A DNA stretch of 64,000 nucleotides from Fidelibacterota bacterium (GTDB lineage Bacteria > Pseudomonadota > Alphaproteobacteria > Rhodospirillales > Rhodospirillaceae). Below are positions 16,773 through 24,882 of this stretch, piece by piece. Positions within the stretch are counted from its first letter, which is position 1. Each line of letters opens with the position of its first letter. The stretch lies in contig CANJMF010000012.1 in NCBI GenBank assembly GCA_947475895.1, positions 19,866 to 83,865 of the forward strand. The letters run 5' to 3'. The notes under the pieces were generated by a model. It was not told where the DNA came from. It saw only the letters and a program-made list of their open reading frames with translations, and ran no database searches. A program made the position numbers and the translations under genes.

Positions 16773-17354
16773 TTAGGCGTTGGCTTCCGCGGCTTCGGCT
16801 TCACCGGCGGCTTCATCGGCCGGGGCTTCTTCAGCAGCCGTCAGTTGCGCCGCGTCTTCAGCGCGTTCCAACAGTTCCGCCGCCTTGGCCAAGTTCATGT
16901 GGGCTTCTTCCATCGAGCGCGCGACGGTGAATTCCACGTCGACCTTCACGTCGGCATGCAAGCGCACGGCGGTCTTGAAGGTGCCCAGGTTCTTCACGGG
17001 CGCATTCAACAGAACCGTCAACCCTTCGGTCGTGATGCTTTGCGCTTTCAGTGCATCGGCCACGTCGCGGGCGGTGACTGATCCGTAAAGCTGTCCACCT
17101 TCACCGGCCTGACGCACGATGATGAGCTTGATGCCGTCCATCTTCTTGGCGACGACTTCGGCTTCACCGCGGCGCTTGGCGTTGGTGGCTTCCAGTTCAG
17201 CGCGCTGAGATTCAAAGAACGCCTTGCTCTCTTTGTTCGAGCGCAGAGCCTTCTTCTGCGGGAACAGATAGTTCCGCGCGAAACCGGCTTTCACCGAAAC
17301 CACATCGCCCATTTGTCCCAGGCGGTCGATACGCTCAAGCAGAATGACTTCCAT
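16773..17354 (-). CDS. rplI: 50S ribosomal protein bL9
   Basis: Starts MEVILLERIDRLGQMGDVVS with the conserved glycine/basic segment GFARNYLFPQKKAL, the rRNA-binding N-terminal domain. A long helix leads to the C-terminal domain (GGQLYGSVTARDVADAL). At 193 residues it is longer than the usual 150 because of a C-terminal Ala/Glu-rich tail (AEEAPADEAAGEAEAAEA), as seen in many alphaproteobacterial bL9 proteins. It is the last gene of the ribosomal operon. Confidence 0.96.
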   Translation of the reverse strand: MEVILLERIDRLGQMGDVVSVKAGFARNYLFPQKKALRSNKESKAFFESQRAELEATNAKRRGEAEVVAKKMDGIKLIIVRQAGEGGQLYGSVTARDVADALKAQSITTEGLTVLLNAPVKNLGTFKTAVRLHADVKVDVEFTVARSMEEAHMNLAKAAELLERAEDAAQLTAAEEAPADEAAGEAEAAEANA

Positions 17355-17368
17355 AGCTCACCTCTATC

Positions 17369-18304
17369 CTAAATGGCGCCGAGATAGCGCGTTCGTATGT
17401 GAAACACATGATCCGACACCGCGAGACCCACGAGAGCGAGCCACGCAAAGACGGGGAGAAAAAGAGCAGCCGTATAAAACACCACCAGCCATGCCGTGCT
17501 GTGTGCGACGCGTTTCACGGCGCAGTGAACAACCGCAAGGCCTTGCAAAAACAACGGCAGGCACAAAGCAATCGCCGCATTGCCGGCCACATAACCTACG
17601 TCACCTTTGACCGCCATGCCGGCGATGCCGATGACGGCAAACAGAATGAAGTACCAGCCGGGCGTCGCAAAGGTACGGTACGCCGGTGTCGGCCACAGTT
17701 CGATCTTCATGCGGTGCAAAAGATGTTGCGCAAACGCGATGCTGATCACCGCGCGCAAGATCCAGTTCCAAGCGCCACCCGCCGGCAGAACGCCCGCGGT
17801 CGCCTTCACGAATTGCTCACGCAGCGTTCCGAAATCGGTTTCCGACATTCCGCTGGGCTGCGGCATGGCGGCGAACATGTTGGTCACCCACGCGCGCACG
17901 GCGGCTTCAATGCCGTCGGCATGGGGCATCAGTACGAGGACCAGGCTCAAAAACACAGCCGCGCCCACGGCCAGAAGCGCCACGCGGTGTCCGATGGCTT
18001 TACCGCTCACGTCGCCGTTGCCGACAGCGCTCAGGCGCGCGAGTGCGGCAACAGGCACCGCGTCTATCAAAAGATAGATGGCAGCCAAAGCAAACGAGCC
18101 TGTCAAAACGCCAACTGTCACAGCGCCACCAATAACTGCCACCGGCAGATACGCTAAACCCAAACCTAATGCGGTCATCGCCAGGGGTACGGGCGAGAGC
18201 ACCGTGCCCACGCCAAGACCCAAGAACGAGCCGCGAAAAAACGCGACAAGCAACGCGGCTCCCAGCGCCCCGGCAACGGCGGCCATGGCGCTGGGACGCG
18301 TCAT
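17369..18304 (-). CDS. DUF2232 family integral membrane protein
   Basis: A 311-residue protein with about eight hydrophobic segments. Position between rpsR and rplI is the characteristic location of DUF2232 (YybS-like) membrane proteins in alphaproteobacteria, and the layout here agrees (LGVGTVLSPVPLAMTALGLG near the N-terminus). It starts at ATG 18304, immediately after the rpsR stop at 18305. Molecular function is not known. Confidence 0.85.
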   Translation of the reverse strand: MTRPSAMAAVAGALGAALLVAFFRGSFLGLGVGTVLSPVPLAMTALGLGLAYLPVAVIGGAVTVGVLTGSFALAAIYLLIDAVPVAALARLSAVGNGDVSGKAIGHRVALLAVGAAVFLSLVLVLMPHADGIEAAVRAWVTNMFAAMPQPSGMSETDFGTLREQFVKATAGVLPAGGAWNWILRAVISIAFAQHLLHRMKIELWPTPAYRTFATPGWYFILFAVIGIAGMAVKGDVGYVAGNAAIALCLPLFLQGLAVVHCAVKRVAHSTAWLVVFYTAALFLPVFAWLALVGLAVSDHVFHIRTRYLGAI

Positions 18305-18544
18305 CTAGATCGCGACCACGTAAGGCAGCAGAGCGAGGAAGCGCGCGCGCTTGATGGCGCGGGCGAGTTCACGCTGCTTCTTGGTGGACACGGCAGTGAT
18401 GCGGGACGGCACGATCTTGCCGCGCTCAGAGATGTAGCGCGACAGGGTGCGTGTGTCCTTGTAGTCGATCTTCGGCGCGGCGCTGCCCGTGAATGGGCAG
18501 CTTTTACGACGGCGGAAGAACGGTTTGCGACCGGGGGCTGGCAT
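18305..18544 (-). CDS. rpsR: 30S ribosomal protein bS18
   Basis: 79 residues, with the family core [20 protein letters not shown] and the C-terminal [15 protein letters not shown] segment. The start overlaps the rpsF stop by one base and its stop adjoins the DUF2232 start, so the operon is tightly coupled. Binds as a heterodimer with bS6 to the 30S platform. Confidence 0.97.
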   Translation of the reverse strand: MPAPGRKPFFRRRKSCPFTGSAAPKIDYKDTRTLSRYISERGKIVPSRITAVSTKKQRELARAIKRARFLALLPYVVAI

Positions 18545-19062
18545 TAGCCTTCTCCTGAAGGGGATTCATCACGGGGACGACGGTTCGAGCTGTAGTGGCC
18601 ACCGCCACCGCCACCGCCACCGCCACCGCCGCCGCCGCCGTCTTCACGGGGCCGGCCACGGCCACCGCCGCCACCGAAGCCGCCACGACCGCCGCCGAAG
18701 CCGCCGCGATCACCGAAGCCGGTCCGCTCAGGCGGACGGTCTTTGTTGGTGATGACGGCCGACGGGCCTTCTTCCAATTCTTCCACGCGCACGGTCAGAT
18801 AGCGCAGCACATCTTCGTTGATGCGCATGCGGCGCTCGTACTCATTGATGGCCGAAGCAGGGCCATCGATGTTGAAGAGCACGTAGTGACCCTTGCGGTT
18901 TTTCTTGATGCGATAAGTCAGCGAACGAAGGCCCCAGCTCTCGCGCTTGAGAACTTTGGCGTTGCCTTCGGTCAGGATGGCGGTGAGTTCGTCGGCCAGG
19001 GTGTCCACCTGTGTGGTGGCGATGTCCTGGCGCGCGATGACCACGCTCTCATAAAGAGGCAT
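18544..19062 (-). CDS. rpsF: 30S ribosomal protein bS6 with long glycine-rich tail
   Basis: The first 105 residues are ordinary bS6: [40 protein letters not shown] and [19 protein letters not shown]. The remaining 65 or so residues form a low-complexity tail rich in Gly and Arg ([20 protein letters not shown]) that includes an uninterrupted run of 14 glycines. Total length is 172 residues against 95-135 usually. RGG-like tails bind RNA in other proteins, but a role here is inference. It is the first gene of the operon. Confidence 0.95.
   Translation of the reverse strand: MPLYESVVIARQDIATTQVDTLADELTAILTEGNAKVLKRESWGLRSLTYRIKKNRKGHYVLFNIDGPASAINEYERRMRINEDVLRYLTVRVEELEEGPSAVITNKDRPPERTGFGDRGGFGGGRGGFGGGGGRGRPREDGGGGGGGGGGGGGGHYSSNRRPRDESPSGEG
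18598..18640. repeat. Hexanucleotide (GCCACC) and trinucleotide repeat in rpsF
   Basis: Tandem GCCACC units pass into GCC units on the plus strand; on the coding strand they encode the polyglycine run of bS6. The repeat unit is a multiple of three, so slippage would change tail length without breaking the frame. Confidence 0.8.
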
Positions 19063-19266
19063 GCAGCGTATCTCCCTTTGGCTTCTCTCGTCCGGTACCC
19101 GCCGACCATCGGCAGTTCCGGCATAGCCGACGCCTCAAGTGCGCCGGCAAGGAGTTATGTAAAAGCGCGCGGAATATACACTTTCAAAGGCCTGCCACAA
19201 GGTTTTCCGTGGATTTTTCAGGTCTTGCGCGCGAGACAGATTCGCCAAGCCCATTCTCATACCTCT

Positions 19267-19281
19267 CTGTAAATATTACAG
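19267..19281. promoter_or_regulatory. Palindrome upstream of the BlaI-like gene
   Basis: CTGTAAATATTACAG: 6-bp arms with a 3-nt centre, 57 nt before the repressor start. Its TGTAA/TTACA half-sites resemble BlaI/MecI half-sites in inverted order. Possible operator or promoter-proximal site. Confidence 0.4.
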
Positions 19282-19304
19282 ATTGTCTGATTTCATTCGT
19301 AGCG

Positions 19305-19317
19305 CTACAACATGTAG
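19305..19317. promoter_or_regulatory. Probable BlaI-type operator
   Basis: CTACAACATGTAG has 5-bp arms around ACA. The TACA...TGTA dyad is the core of known BlaI/MecI operators. It lies 21 nt before the start codon of the repressor gene, where binding would block its own transcription. Confidence 0.5.
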
Positions 19318-19337
19318 CATTACAAACGGTAGCGTAC

Positions 19338-19718
19338 ATGAATCTGGATATTTCCGATCTTCCCGACTTAGGGCCCCTCGAGTTGGAGATGATGCAGGTG
19401 GTCTGGGCCTCAGGGCCCATCATCGCCGAAGACGTTCGCGTGCAGCTCAAAGACCGCCTGAAAGAGTCCACCGTGCGCACGGTGCTTAGCCGCCTCGAGG
19501 ACAAGGGCTACCTCACGCACACCAGTGTCGGGCGCACCTATCTCTACGCCGGCGCCGAAACACGGGCCAAGGTCGCCGCGCGCGGCGCAAAGCGCATCGT
19601 CGATTGGATCTGCCAAGGCTCCGTCGAGGAATTGCTGACAGGCATGGTCGATGCCGGACTGGTGACGGCGAAAAACGTCGAAATGCTGAAAGCCAAAACC
19701 GCCGCGAAGACGGTCTAA
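19338..19718 (+). CDS. BlaI/MecI-family winged-helix repressor
   Basis: A 126-residue protein whose first 80 residues form the BlaI winged helix: LGPLELEMMQVVWASGPIIA, then ESTVRTVLSRLEDKGYLTH, the recognition helix and wing start. The C-terminal part (ELLTGMVDAG) is the dimerisation region. In the classic system BlaI represses beta-lactamase and is cleaved after BlaR1 signalling; neither a blaR1 nor a beta-lactamase is nearby. A TACA/TGTA dyad just upstream suggests self-regulation. The start is ATG 19338, as the longer frame from 19209 adds a region covering the operator. The 3' end overlaps convergent chrB by 4 nt. Confidence 0.87.
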   Translation: MNLDISDLPDLGPLELEMMQVVWASGPIIAEDVRVQLKDRLKESTVRTVLSRLEDKGYLTHTSVGRTYLYAGAETRAKVAARGAKRIVDWICQGSVEELLTGMVDAGLVTAKNVEMLKAKTAAKTV

Positions 19719-20668
19719 GTCGTCTTGTTTTCGAAATGCGTATAAAACTGATCCAAGGCGGCGCTCCCAAGAGCGACGCGTTCCTGATCTTTGCTCGTGC
19801 TCGCGCACACGCCGCTGATCATGGCTTCAAAACCGGCAGCTTCGGGGCGGCCGAATTTTCCTTCATCGACATCCAGGTCGTGAATGATTTCTGCAATTGC
19901 GCGAAGCGCGTCGTCGCCGCTTAACTCCCCGCGCCGTATCAGCGTTTCAAATGTGCAGTCATTTCCCTCATGAGTGAACTCCGCATTCGCCATGTCGAAC
20001 CGCAAATCCGTTCGCCGCGGTTTATATGTTTTGGCATCGACGAATTTAAAAACGGCTGCGGGATCGATGAAGCGTCGAATGAGCCATGCCGATGCAATGC
20101 GATCGATATGAACATGGCGACGTGTCACCCACACGCGGCTCTTCAAGTCCGCACGCGCCAATCGCGGCGGCGCTTCAGCACGGCTCACGTCCGCATGTTG
20201 GCGCAGCTTCCGCTCCAGGTCGACCAGCACGTCGTCCGCGCCTTGACGCCCGTGTGCTGAAAAAAAATTGATACCCATCGTTTCGCTGCGGCGGCGGCTC
20301 AGGCGCTGAACTTCGGCTTGCGTGATCTTTTTTCGCTGCAACAGCCGCCGTCCGTCGCGCACGATGCTCTCGTAATCGGCATCACGCGCCTTATCGAACA
20401 GCGCGCGAATCTCGATGTCGGAAAGTCCGGCTACAAAATGCGCTTCGCAAATCAAAGCTTCGCCGCCGGCGCGTATGATCTCGGTCCTGAGCTTTTCATA
20501 AGCAGGCGCGGTCTCGGACGTCCGGGGCAGCGCGTGAACGGCGTTTTTAATAGGAACCGCGCCCAACTGTTCGAGGCTGCGTGCCGTCTTGACGCGCAGG
20601 TAAGCGGGCTTGGCTGGAAGCTGGTGAAGCAATAAGAGCCAGGTCGTCGGGGTGTCGACAGCTTTCAT
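19715..20668 (-). CDS. chrB: Chromate-resistance protein ChrB (chromate-sensing regulator family)
   Basis: A 317-residue protein with the two ChrB parts. The N-terminal domain (about 10-165) starts TWLLLLHQLPAKPAYLRVKT; the C-terminal domain (about 175-310) carries RVWVTRRHVHIDRIASAWLI and FTHEGNDCTFETL. In studied chromate operons ChrB is a chromate-responsive regulator of chrA. No chrA (efflux pump) is found within this window. It is divergent from a superoxide dismutase gene; an iron SOD (ChrC) also belongs to some chr operons, which supports linkage. An 18-bp near-palindrome covers the start codon region. Confidence 0.88.
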   Translation of the reverse strand: MKAVDTPTTWLLLLHQLPAKPAYLRVKTARSLEQLGAVPIKNAVHALPRTSETAPAYEKLRTEIIRAGGEALICEAHFVAGLSDIEIRALFDKARDADYESIVRDGRRLLQRKKITQAEVQRLSRRRSETMGINFFSAHGRQGADDVLVDLERKLRQHADVSRAEAPPRLARADLKSRVWVTRRHVHIDRIASAWLIRRFIDPAAVFKFVDAKTYKPRRTDLRFDMANAEFTHEGNDCTFETLIRRGELSGDDALRAIAEIIHDLDVDEGKFGRPEAAGFEAMISGVCASTSKDQERVALGSAALDQFYTHFENKTT

Positions 20669-20684
20669 GATGCATATGTATCAT
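20667..20684. promoter_or_regulatory. Possible operator in the chrB-SOD divergent region
   Basis: ATGATGCATATGTATCAT is palindromic over 18 bp except for one base pair. It overlaps the chrB start codon by two bases, with the AT-rich ATAGAATAGACTAGTA behind it, in a 101-nt divergent spacer. It could be an autoregulatory ChrB site; this is inference. Confidence 0.4.
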
Positions 20685-20769
20685 ATAGAATAGACTAGTA
20701 AAACAGTTGCATCAAGGTGTTGGGGGTGTAGGAATTCGGCGTCCAATCGCGCCTGGAATGGAGCTGCCC

Positions 20770-21492
20770 ATGACCGAAGATTTTCCGCGCCGCCGTTTTC
20801 TCGCCACCACAGGAATAGCCGCCGCCGGCTTGCTCGTTGCTGCAACGGAACCGACGCGCGCTCAGGCGCCGCCGGCCGCCGGAAAACCTGTCATGAAATA
20901 CGATCCCAGGCCGCTTGCGTTCGATCCCGCGAAAATCAAAGGCCTGTCCGAAAAGATTTTGGTCAGTCACTACGAGAACAACTACATGGGCGCGGTGAAA
21001 CGCCTCAATGCCATCACCGAGCAACTCGCCGGCCTCGATTACGACAAAGCGCCGGTCTTTACGATCAACGGGCTCAAGCGCGAGGAGTTGATCGCCACCA
21101 ACTCCATGATCCTGCACGAAGTTTATTTTGCCGGACTCGGCGATGCGAACGCGCCGGGTAAGGCGCTCGCGGAAATGATCGCGCGCGACTTCGGCAGCCT
21201 GGATCGCTGGCGCGCAGAGTTCGCGGCCATGGGCAAAGCCGAAGGCGGGGGCTCAGGCTGGGTCATTCTCACCTACAGCCCACACGACAAGCGCCTCGTC
21301 AATACGTGGGCCGCCGATCATACGATGACGCTGGCGGGCGGGGAGCCGCTTCTCGCCCTCGATATGTACGAGCATGCCTACCACATGGATTTTGGCGCAA
21401 AAGCCGCCGATTACGTGAACGCCTTCATGGGCGCGATCAATTGGGCCAACGCCGATCGGCTGTACGCCGGCGCGTCGCGTGCGCGCACGTAA
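20770..21492 (+). CDS. Tat-exported Fe/Mn-family superoxide dismutase
   Basis: A 240-residue superoxide dismutase with an N-terminal twin-arginine signal (RRRFLATTGIAAAG, residues 7-20), so the enzyme should be folded in the cytoplasm and exported. The four metal ligands are present: His67 (SHYENNY), His116 (MILHEVYF), Asp198 and His202 (LDMYEHAYHMDF). The second-sphere Gln typical of Fe-type enzymes is replaced by Ser112; a His (His184 in AADHT) near the Mn-type Gln position suggests one of the histidine-type subgroups. Metal preference is therefore open. The start at ATG 20770 follows GGAG; ATG 20758 is also in frame. ChrC proteins of chr operons are related SODs. Confidence 0.9.
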   Translation: MTEDFPRRRFLATTGIAAAGLLVAATEPTRAQAPPAAGKPVMKYDPRPLAFDPAKIKGLSEKILVSHYENNYMGAVKRLNAITEQLAGLDYDKAPVFTINGLKREELIATNSMILHEVYFAGLGDANAPGKALAEMIARDFGSLDRWRAEFAAMGKAEGGGSGWVILTYSPHDKRLVNTWAADHTMTLAGGEPLLALDMYEHAYHMDFGAKAADYVNAFMGAINWANADRLYAGASRART

Positions 21493-21518
21493 ATTTCATC
21501 TTCAACACGGGAGAGATC

Positions 21519-22061
21519 ATGAAAAATATTTTTGCAGCCACCGCGATTTTCTCGGCGCTTGTTTTCGCAAGCCCGACCTTCGCCGTGGGAGAAAGCGAAC
21601 CTGAGCTTCTAAAGAGCTTGCCCGCGAGCAAGCACACGCTTGTCCAGGCCATTCAACAAGTCGCCAAAACAGGAGAAGTGCCGACGGCAGCAAAGTTTGA
21701 ATACGAGGACGGCGCGTTGCACCTCGCTGTCTATGCCTCCGCGAAGGGGTTGAAGGCTGACGCAGAGCACAATGTTCTGAAGGAATTCAACGGCGATCCC
21801 AAACAAGCGCCGTGGAAGCCCGAGACGGAAGTGTTCAAGGACGTCGAGCACGTCTCGCGCGCGGCCGAATATCACGCGCTGATGGAAATATCTCATGTCT
21901 CGCTCGCCGATATTGCGACCAAGGCGCAAGCCGAAGGTGAGACGGTCGTCTGGGTCATCCCCATGGTCGTTGCCGGCGCGCCGATTTACGAGGTTGGCGT
22001 TGTGAAATCCGGGAAACTTCAACGGGTCCGTTACGGACTCTTGGACGGCAACAAAAAGTAA
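21519..22061 (+). CDS. Secreted protein of unknown function downstream of the SOD
   Basis: A 180-residue protein with a Sec signal peptide (KNIFAATAIFSALVFASPTF, cleavage near residue 23 after TFA). The mature part has a PepSY-like feel: KHTLVQAIQQVAKTGEVPTA and FEYEDGALHLAVYASAKGL, a helix followed by a strand pair with a conserved pattern. I do not claim membership. GGGAGAG precedes the ATG, and the SOD stop lies 26 nt upstream, so both are probably co-transcribed and both products act outside the cytoplasm. Confidence 0.7.
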   Translation: MKNIFAATAIFSALVFASPTFAVGESEPELLKSLPASKHTLVQAIQQVAKTGEVPTAAKFEYEDGALHLAVYASAKGLKADAEHNVLKEFNGDPKQAPWKPETEVFKDVEHVSRAAEYHALMEISHVSLADIATKAQAEGETVVWVIPMVVAGAPIYEVGVVKSGKLQRVRYGLLDGNKK

Positions 22062-22117
22062 CGCGAAGCGCGGTTTATTGGGCGAGCGCGATCAGCGAGG
22101 GCTCGCCCAATATCACG

Positions 22118-23236
22118 CTATTTTGCGGTCGCGCCGTCGTCGGCCAGTTGCTTCGCGCGGCTCGCGGCGTCTGTGCTCGCCACTTCTTTCTCCGGGCGCA
22201 GCACGCGCACCTGCACCATCTTCACGCGGTAAACTGCCGAGATAGCGGTGTTCTCGCCCGTCGCCGGGTCGGGAAATCCATCGGCCAGTTTGCGTAAGAC
22301 TTTGTACACCGACCCGCCCGCTTGCTGGCCATAGCTCGAGTGGTGCGTCGACCACGTGCGAAAGCGGCTGCGATGGAAGCTCTCGACGTCGGCGTATCCG
22401 CCGATCAGGCCTTCAGCCCCCGTCGGTGTAAGCTTCAACTCAAACCGCGCATCGCGCAGCCAATCGTAAGCGGCTTCTTCCGTGTTCACTTCGTGCGGCA
22501 TCTTGAAGTTCATCGGCTGCGTGATCAGCACGCCGTTCACGATCTTGGCTTTGGCCGTGAAGATGAACTCCTTGCCAAAGCGCATATCGATCCGCTGCGT
22601 GCCGCCCGGTTGGAAATTGTTTCCCGTGCCGTCCATCAGCAGTGAATCACGCCCGCGATAGGTGGTGATGGTGACATCGTCATCGTTCGCCAAGCTGTCC
22701 ACGTCGGTCAACTCGATCATGATGCGGTCGACGTTCATCTTCTTCTGAAAGATGCTTTCGAACTGCAGCAGCGAGGCGCCGGTGCGGTAGTTGGACACGC
22801 AACCGATGACGCGAAACAGCTGATTGTCGATCCCGGTCTTTCCATCGGGCGAGGTGAAATCGGTCGGTTTGGTTTTGCCGTCCAGGTCCAGGCCGTAGGC
22901 GATTTTTCCGCCGGCTTCACGGAACGGGAAGGGATCGGGCTCCAGGTTCGGCGCCCACACCGACATTTCGCGCTCAAGCCAGGTCTCGGCCAGCTTCCAC
23001 TTCTTCGTTCCGTCTTGCGGATACAGCGCCTTGAACTGTTCGCGCGGTCCCATGACCGCTAGACCGTCCGGGCATTCTTCTTTCGTGTCCTTGGTTTCGT
23101 AGATGCCCCATTTGATGTCGTTGATGGCATACGCGATCGAACGACCTGCTGGCGCGGCGTCATTAGCGTGCGCGGCGTTCGAGCCGCACACAAGGCCAAG
23201 CGCCGTCATGCAAACCATCAGCTTCGAGAACGTCAT
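22118..23236 (-). CDS. Secreted protein of unknown function, partner of the repeat protein
   Basis: A 372-residue protein with a Sec signal (MTFSKLMVCMTALGLVCGS, cleavage after AHA near residue 26). The mature part has few cysteines and no motif I recognise; it contains SVWAPNLEPDPFPFREAGG, a predicted mixed alpha/beta body (MNVDRIMIELTDVDSLAND) and STHHSSYGQQAGGSVYKVL near the C-terminus. The start is ATG 23236 because AAGGAG stands 5 nt upstream; in-frame ATGs lie further upstream. It follows the COG4315-type gene by 29 nt on the same strand, so the two are likely one operon. Confidence 0.72.
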   Translation of the reverse strand: MTFSKLMVCMTALGLVCGSNAAHANDAAPAGRSIAYAINDIKWGIYETKDTKEECPDGLAVMGPREQFKALYPQDGTKKWKLAETWLEREMSVWAPNLEPDPFPFREAGGKIAYGLDLDGKTKPTDFTSPDGKTGIDNQLFRVIGCVSNYRTGASLLQFESIFQKKMNVDRIMIELTDVDSLANDDDVTITTYRGRDSLLMDGTGNNFQPGGTQRIDMRFGKEFIFTAKAKIVNGVLITQPMNFKMPHEVNTEEAAYDWLRDARFELKLTPTGAEGLIGGYADVESFHRSRFRTWSTHHSSYGQQAGGSVYKVLRKLADGFPDPATGENTAISAVYRVKMVQVRVLRPEKEVASTDAASRAKQLADDGATAK

Positions 23237-23265
23237 AACGCGCTCCTTCATATGCATCATGTCTT

Positions 23266-24633
23266 CTACTCGTCGCGTTTGGAGAAGAGGTCGCGGTACA
23301 CCATGGCGCGATAGCCATTGCGGTTGCCGTCGAACTCGCCCCACGCCATAGCCAAGATGTCGGTCGTTGTTTTATCGCCGTAGCCGCGCACACCAGCGAA
23401 TGTGTAAACCGGCCGTCCGCGAAACGCCCACACGTTAAGGGCGCCAGGCTGATCGGCGGTCGCGCGCTTGCCGGTTTTGGGATCGATATACATCGCGGTC
23501 CAAACTTTGTTGTCCGATTTGGCCCCTTTCGACACGATCACGTAGGGGAAAATCTGCGAACAGTTTTCCGTTTCCTTGCCGCTTCCGCAAACGGCGAAAC
23601 GATAGGCCTGTGGTGCTTCCGGGTAATCGCACGCCAATTGGTCGAGGGCGTCGTCGTTGCAGGCGTAGCGGTAAACCGTCATGCCGCGTGAATCGCCCAG
23701 CACCACACCCACCATGGTGTCCTTCATGACGAAGTCCTTCGGCGGCGTGGGCGCTTTTTGCATATAGAGGTTATGCCAACCCGGGTTCTCAGCACCGTCT
23801 TGCGCGCCGACTTTCGGATCGTTGTTGTAGCGATAGACCGGCTTGCCGCGAAACGCCCACTGCTGCACACCGGGCGCACGCTCGAATGTCGTCCATTCGC
23901 CGATGGCGCGCGTATAAGCGGGTGCGACGACCGGCGTCCATCCATCCAGGCAGGCATCGAAGCAATTGGATTTGTTGTTGCCGTCGCGGTCGTTGGAATA
24001 GACCGACCATCCGTCACGCAACTCAATCATTCGTCCCGTCATGGACGTGTTCACGATGAACTGCGACGGCACGTTCGGCTTGGGTGCGACCGGATACCGC
24101 TCGACGCCGGTTTCGGCCACATGAAACAGCTCTGTCGCGCCCATCACATCGCCCGGCCGCTTGTCGAGCGCCGACGTGTACAGCGACCAGCCTTCATAGG
24201 CCCACTGCTTGCGGCCGTCGGTGCGCGTGACCACCGTCCATTTATCGATAGGTTTCGCATCATCGGTCGCGTAGGCCGGCGGCCACAGGGCAGCGCAGCT
24301 CGGGCGCGTCTCCACCTCGGGCATTTCCAAACCGCCCGGGTACGGGCTCATGAGTCCGGCGTTCTCGCGATGGACGTTGTGGTCGCAGGTGGGCTTTTCT
24401 TGCAGCTCGCCGGCATCGCCATTGCGCAGCGCTTTCTTCGGCCACTTGTAAAGCGTGTGGCCTTGCGCGTCCGCGAACACAGGCCCTTCCAGTTCTGTAC
24501 CGATCACTTGAAAGCCGGGCGGCAGCGGGTTGCGGATATAATCTTCTTTTCCCACGCTGGCAGCGTGCGCGTGCGGCGCGGCCATCATCAAAGCGACAGC
24601 GGCAACCTTCAGCGTCTTTCGCAGTAAACACAT
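23266..24633 (-). CDS. Secreted protein with three COG4315-type repeats
   Basis: A 455-residue protein with signal peptide (KVAAVALMMAAPHAHA, cleavage near residue 25). Three repeats of the Lipoprotein_15/COG4315 kind follow. Repeat 1 (about 58-155) contains GHTLYKWPKK, CAALWPPAYA and WAYEGWSLY; repeat 2 (about 205-280) contains GWSVYSNDRDGNN, CFDACLDGWTPV and WAFRGKPVYRYNND; repeat 3 (about 315-430) contains GMTVYRYACND and WAFRGRPVYTF. YRYNND fits the family Yx[FWY]xxD motif; the other copies deviate. Most family members have one or two repeats. The function of the family is unknown. Paired cysteines in each repeat suggest disulfides. Confidence 0.82.
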   Translation of the reverse strand: MCLLRKTLKVAAVALMMAAPHAHAASVGKEDYIRNPLPPGFQVIGTELEGPVFADAQGHTLYKWPKKALRNGDAGELQEKPTCDHNVHRENAGLMSPYPGGLEMPEVETRPSCAALWPPAYATDDAKPIDKWTVVTRTDGRKQWAYEGWSLYTSALDKRPGDVMGATELFHVAETGVERYPVAPKPNVPSQFIVNTSMTGRMIELRDGWSVYSNDRDGNNKSNCFDACLDGWTPVVAPAYTRAIGEWTTFERAPGVQQWAFRGKPVYRYNNDPKVGAQDGAENPGWHNLYMQKAPTPPKDFVMKDTMVGVVLGDSRGMTVYRYACNDDALDQLACDYPEAPQAYRFAVCGSGKETENCSQIFPYVIVSKGAKSDNKVWTAMYIDPKTGKRATADQPGALNVWAFRGRPVYTFAGVRGYGDKTTTDILAMAWGEFDGNRNGYRAMVYRDLFSKRDE

Positions 24634-24882
24634 GCGCGATTTACCCTCCCAGGATCTCGAGGCTCAATCTCTCACAGGGCGCTCGAAAATGCCGTGTTTT
24701 TTATGCGCCGTGCAGGCGCTTAAATTGTTGTTCTGTCTATATTTAAGACGCCCGTCTGAAACCTGGTGCGCGGGGTCCAGGGGGGTGATTTGCTTTTTCA
24801 TATGCTCTTGTAACGAAAATGAAAAAGGCTTACGGACCCCACAGTTCATGGGGTTGTTTGTGTAACTGGGCGGGAATTTTAG

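Noticed and set aside
16643..16816. Longer start for the CobW-family GTPase
   Set aside because: The added residues run through the rplI terminator; ATG 16642 has a ribosome site and fits the family N-terminus.
18598..18640. Tandem GCCACC repeats considered as CRISPR-like or satellite array
   Set aside because: Unit of six bases without spacers; it simply codes glycines of the bS6 tail.
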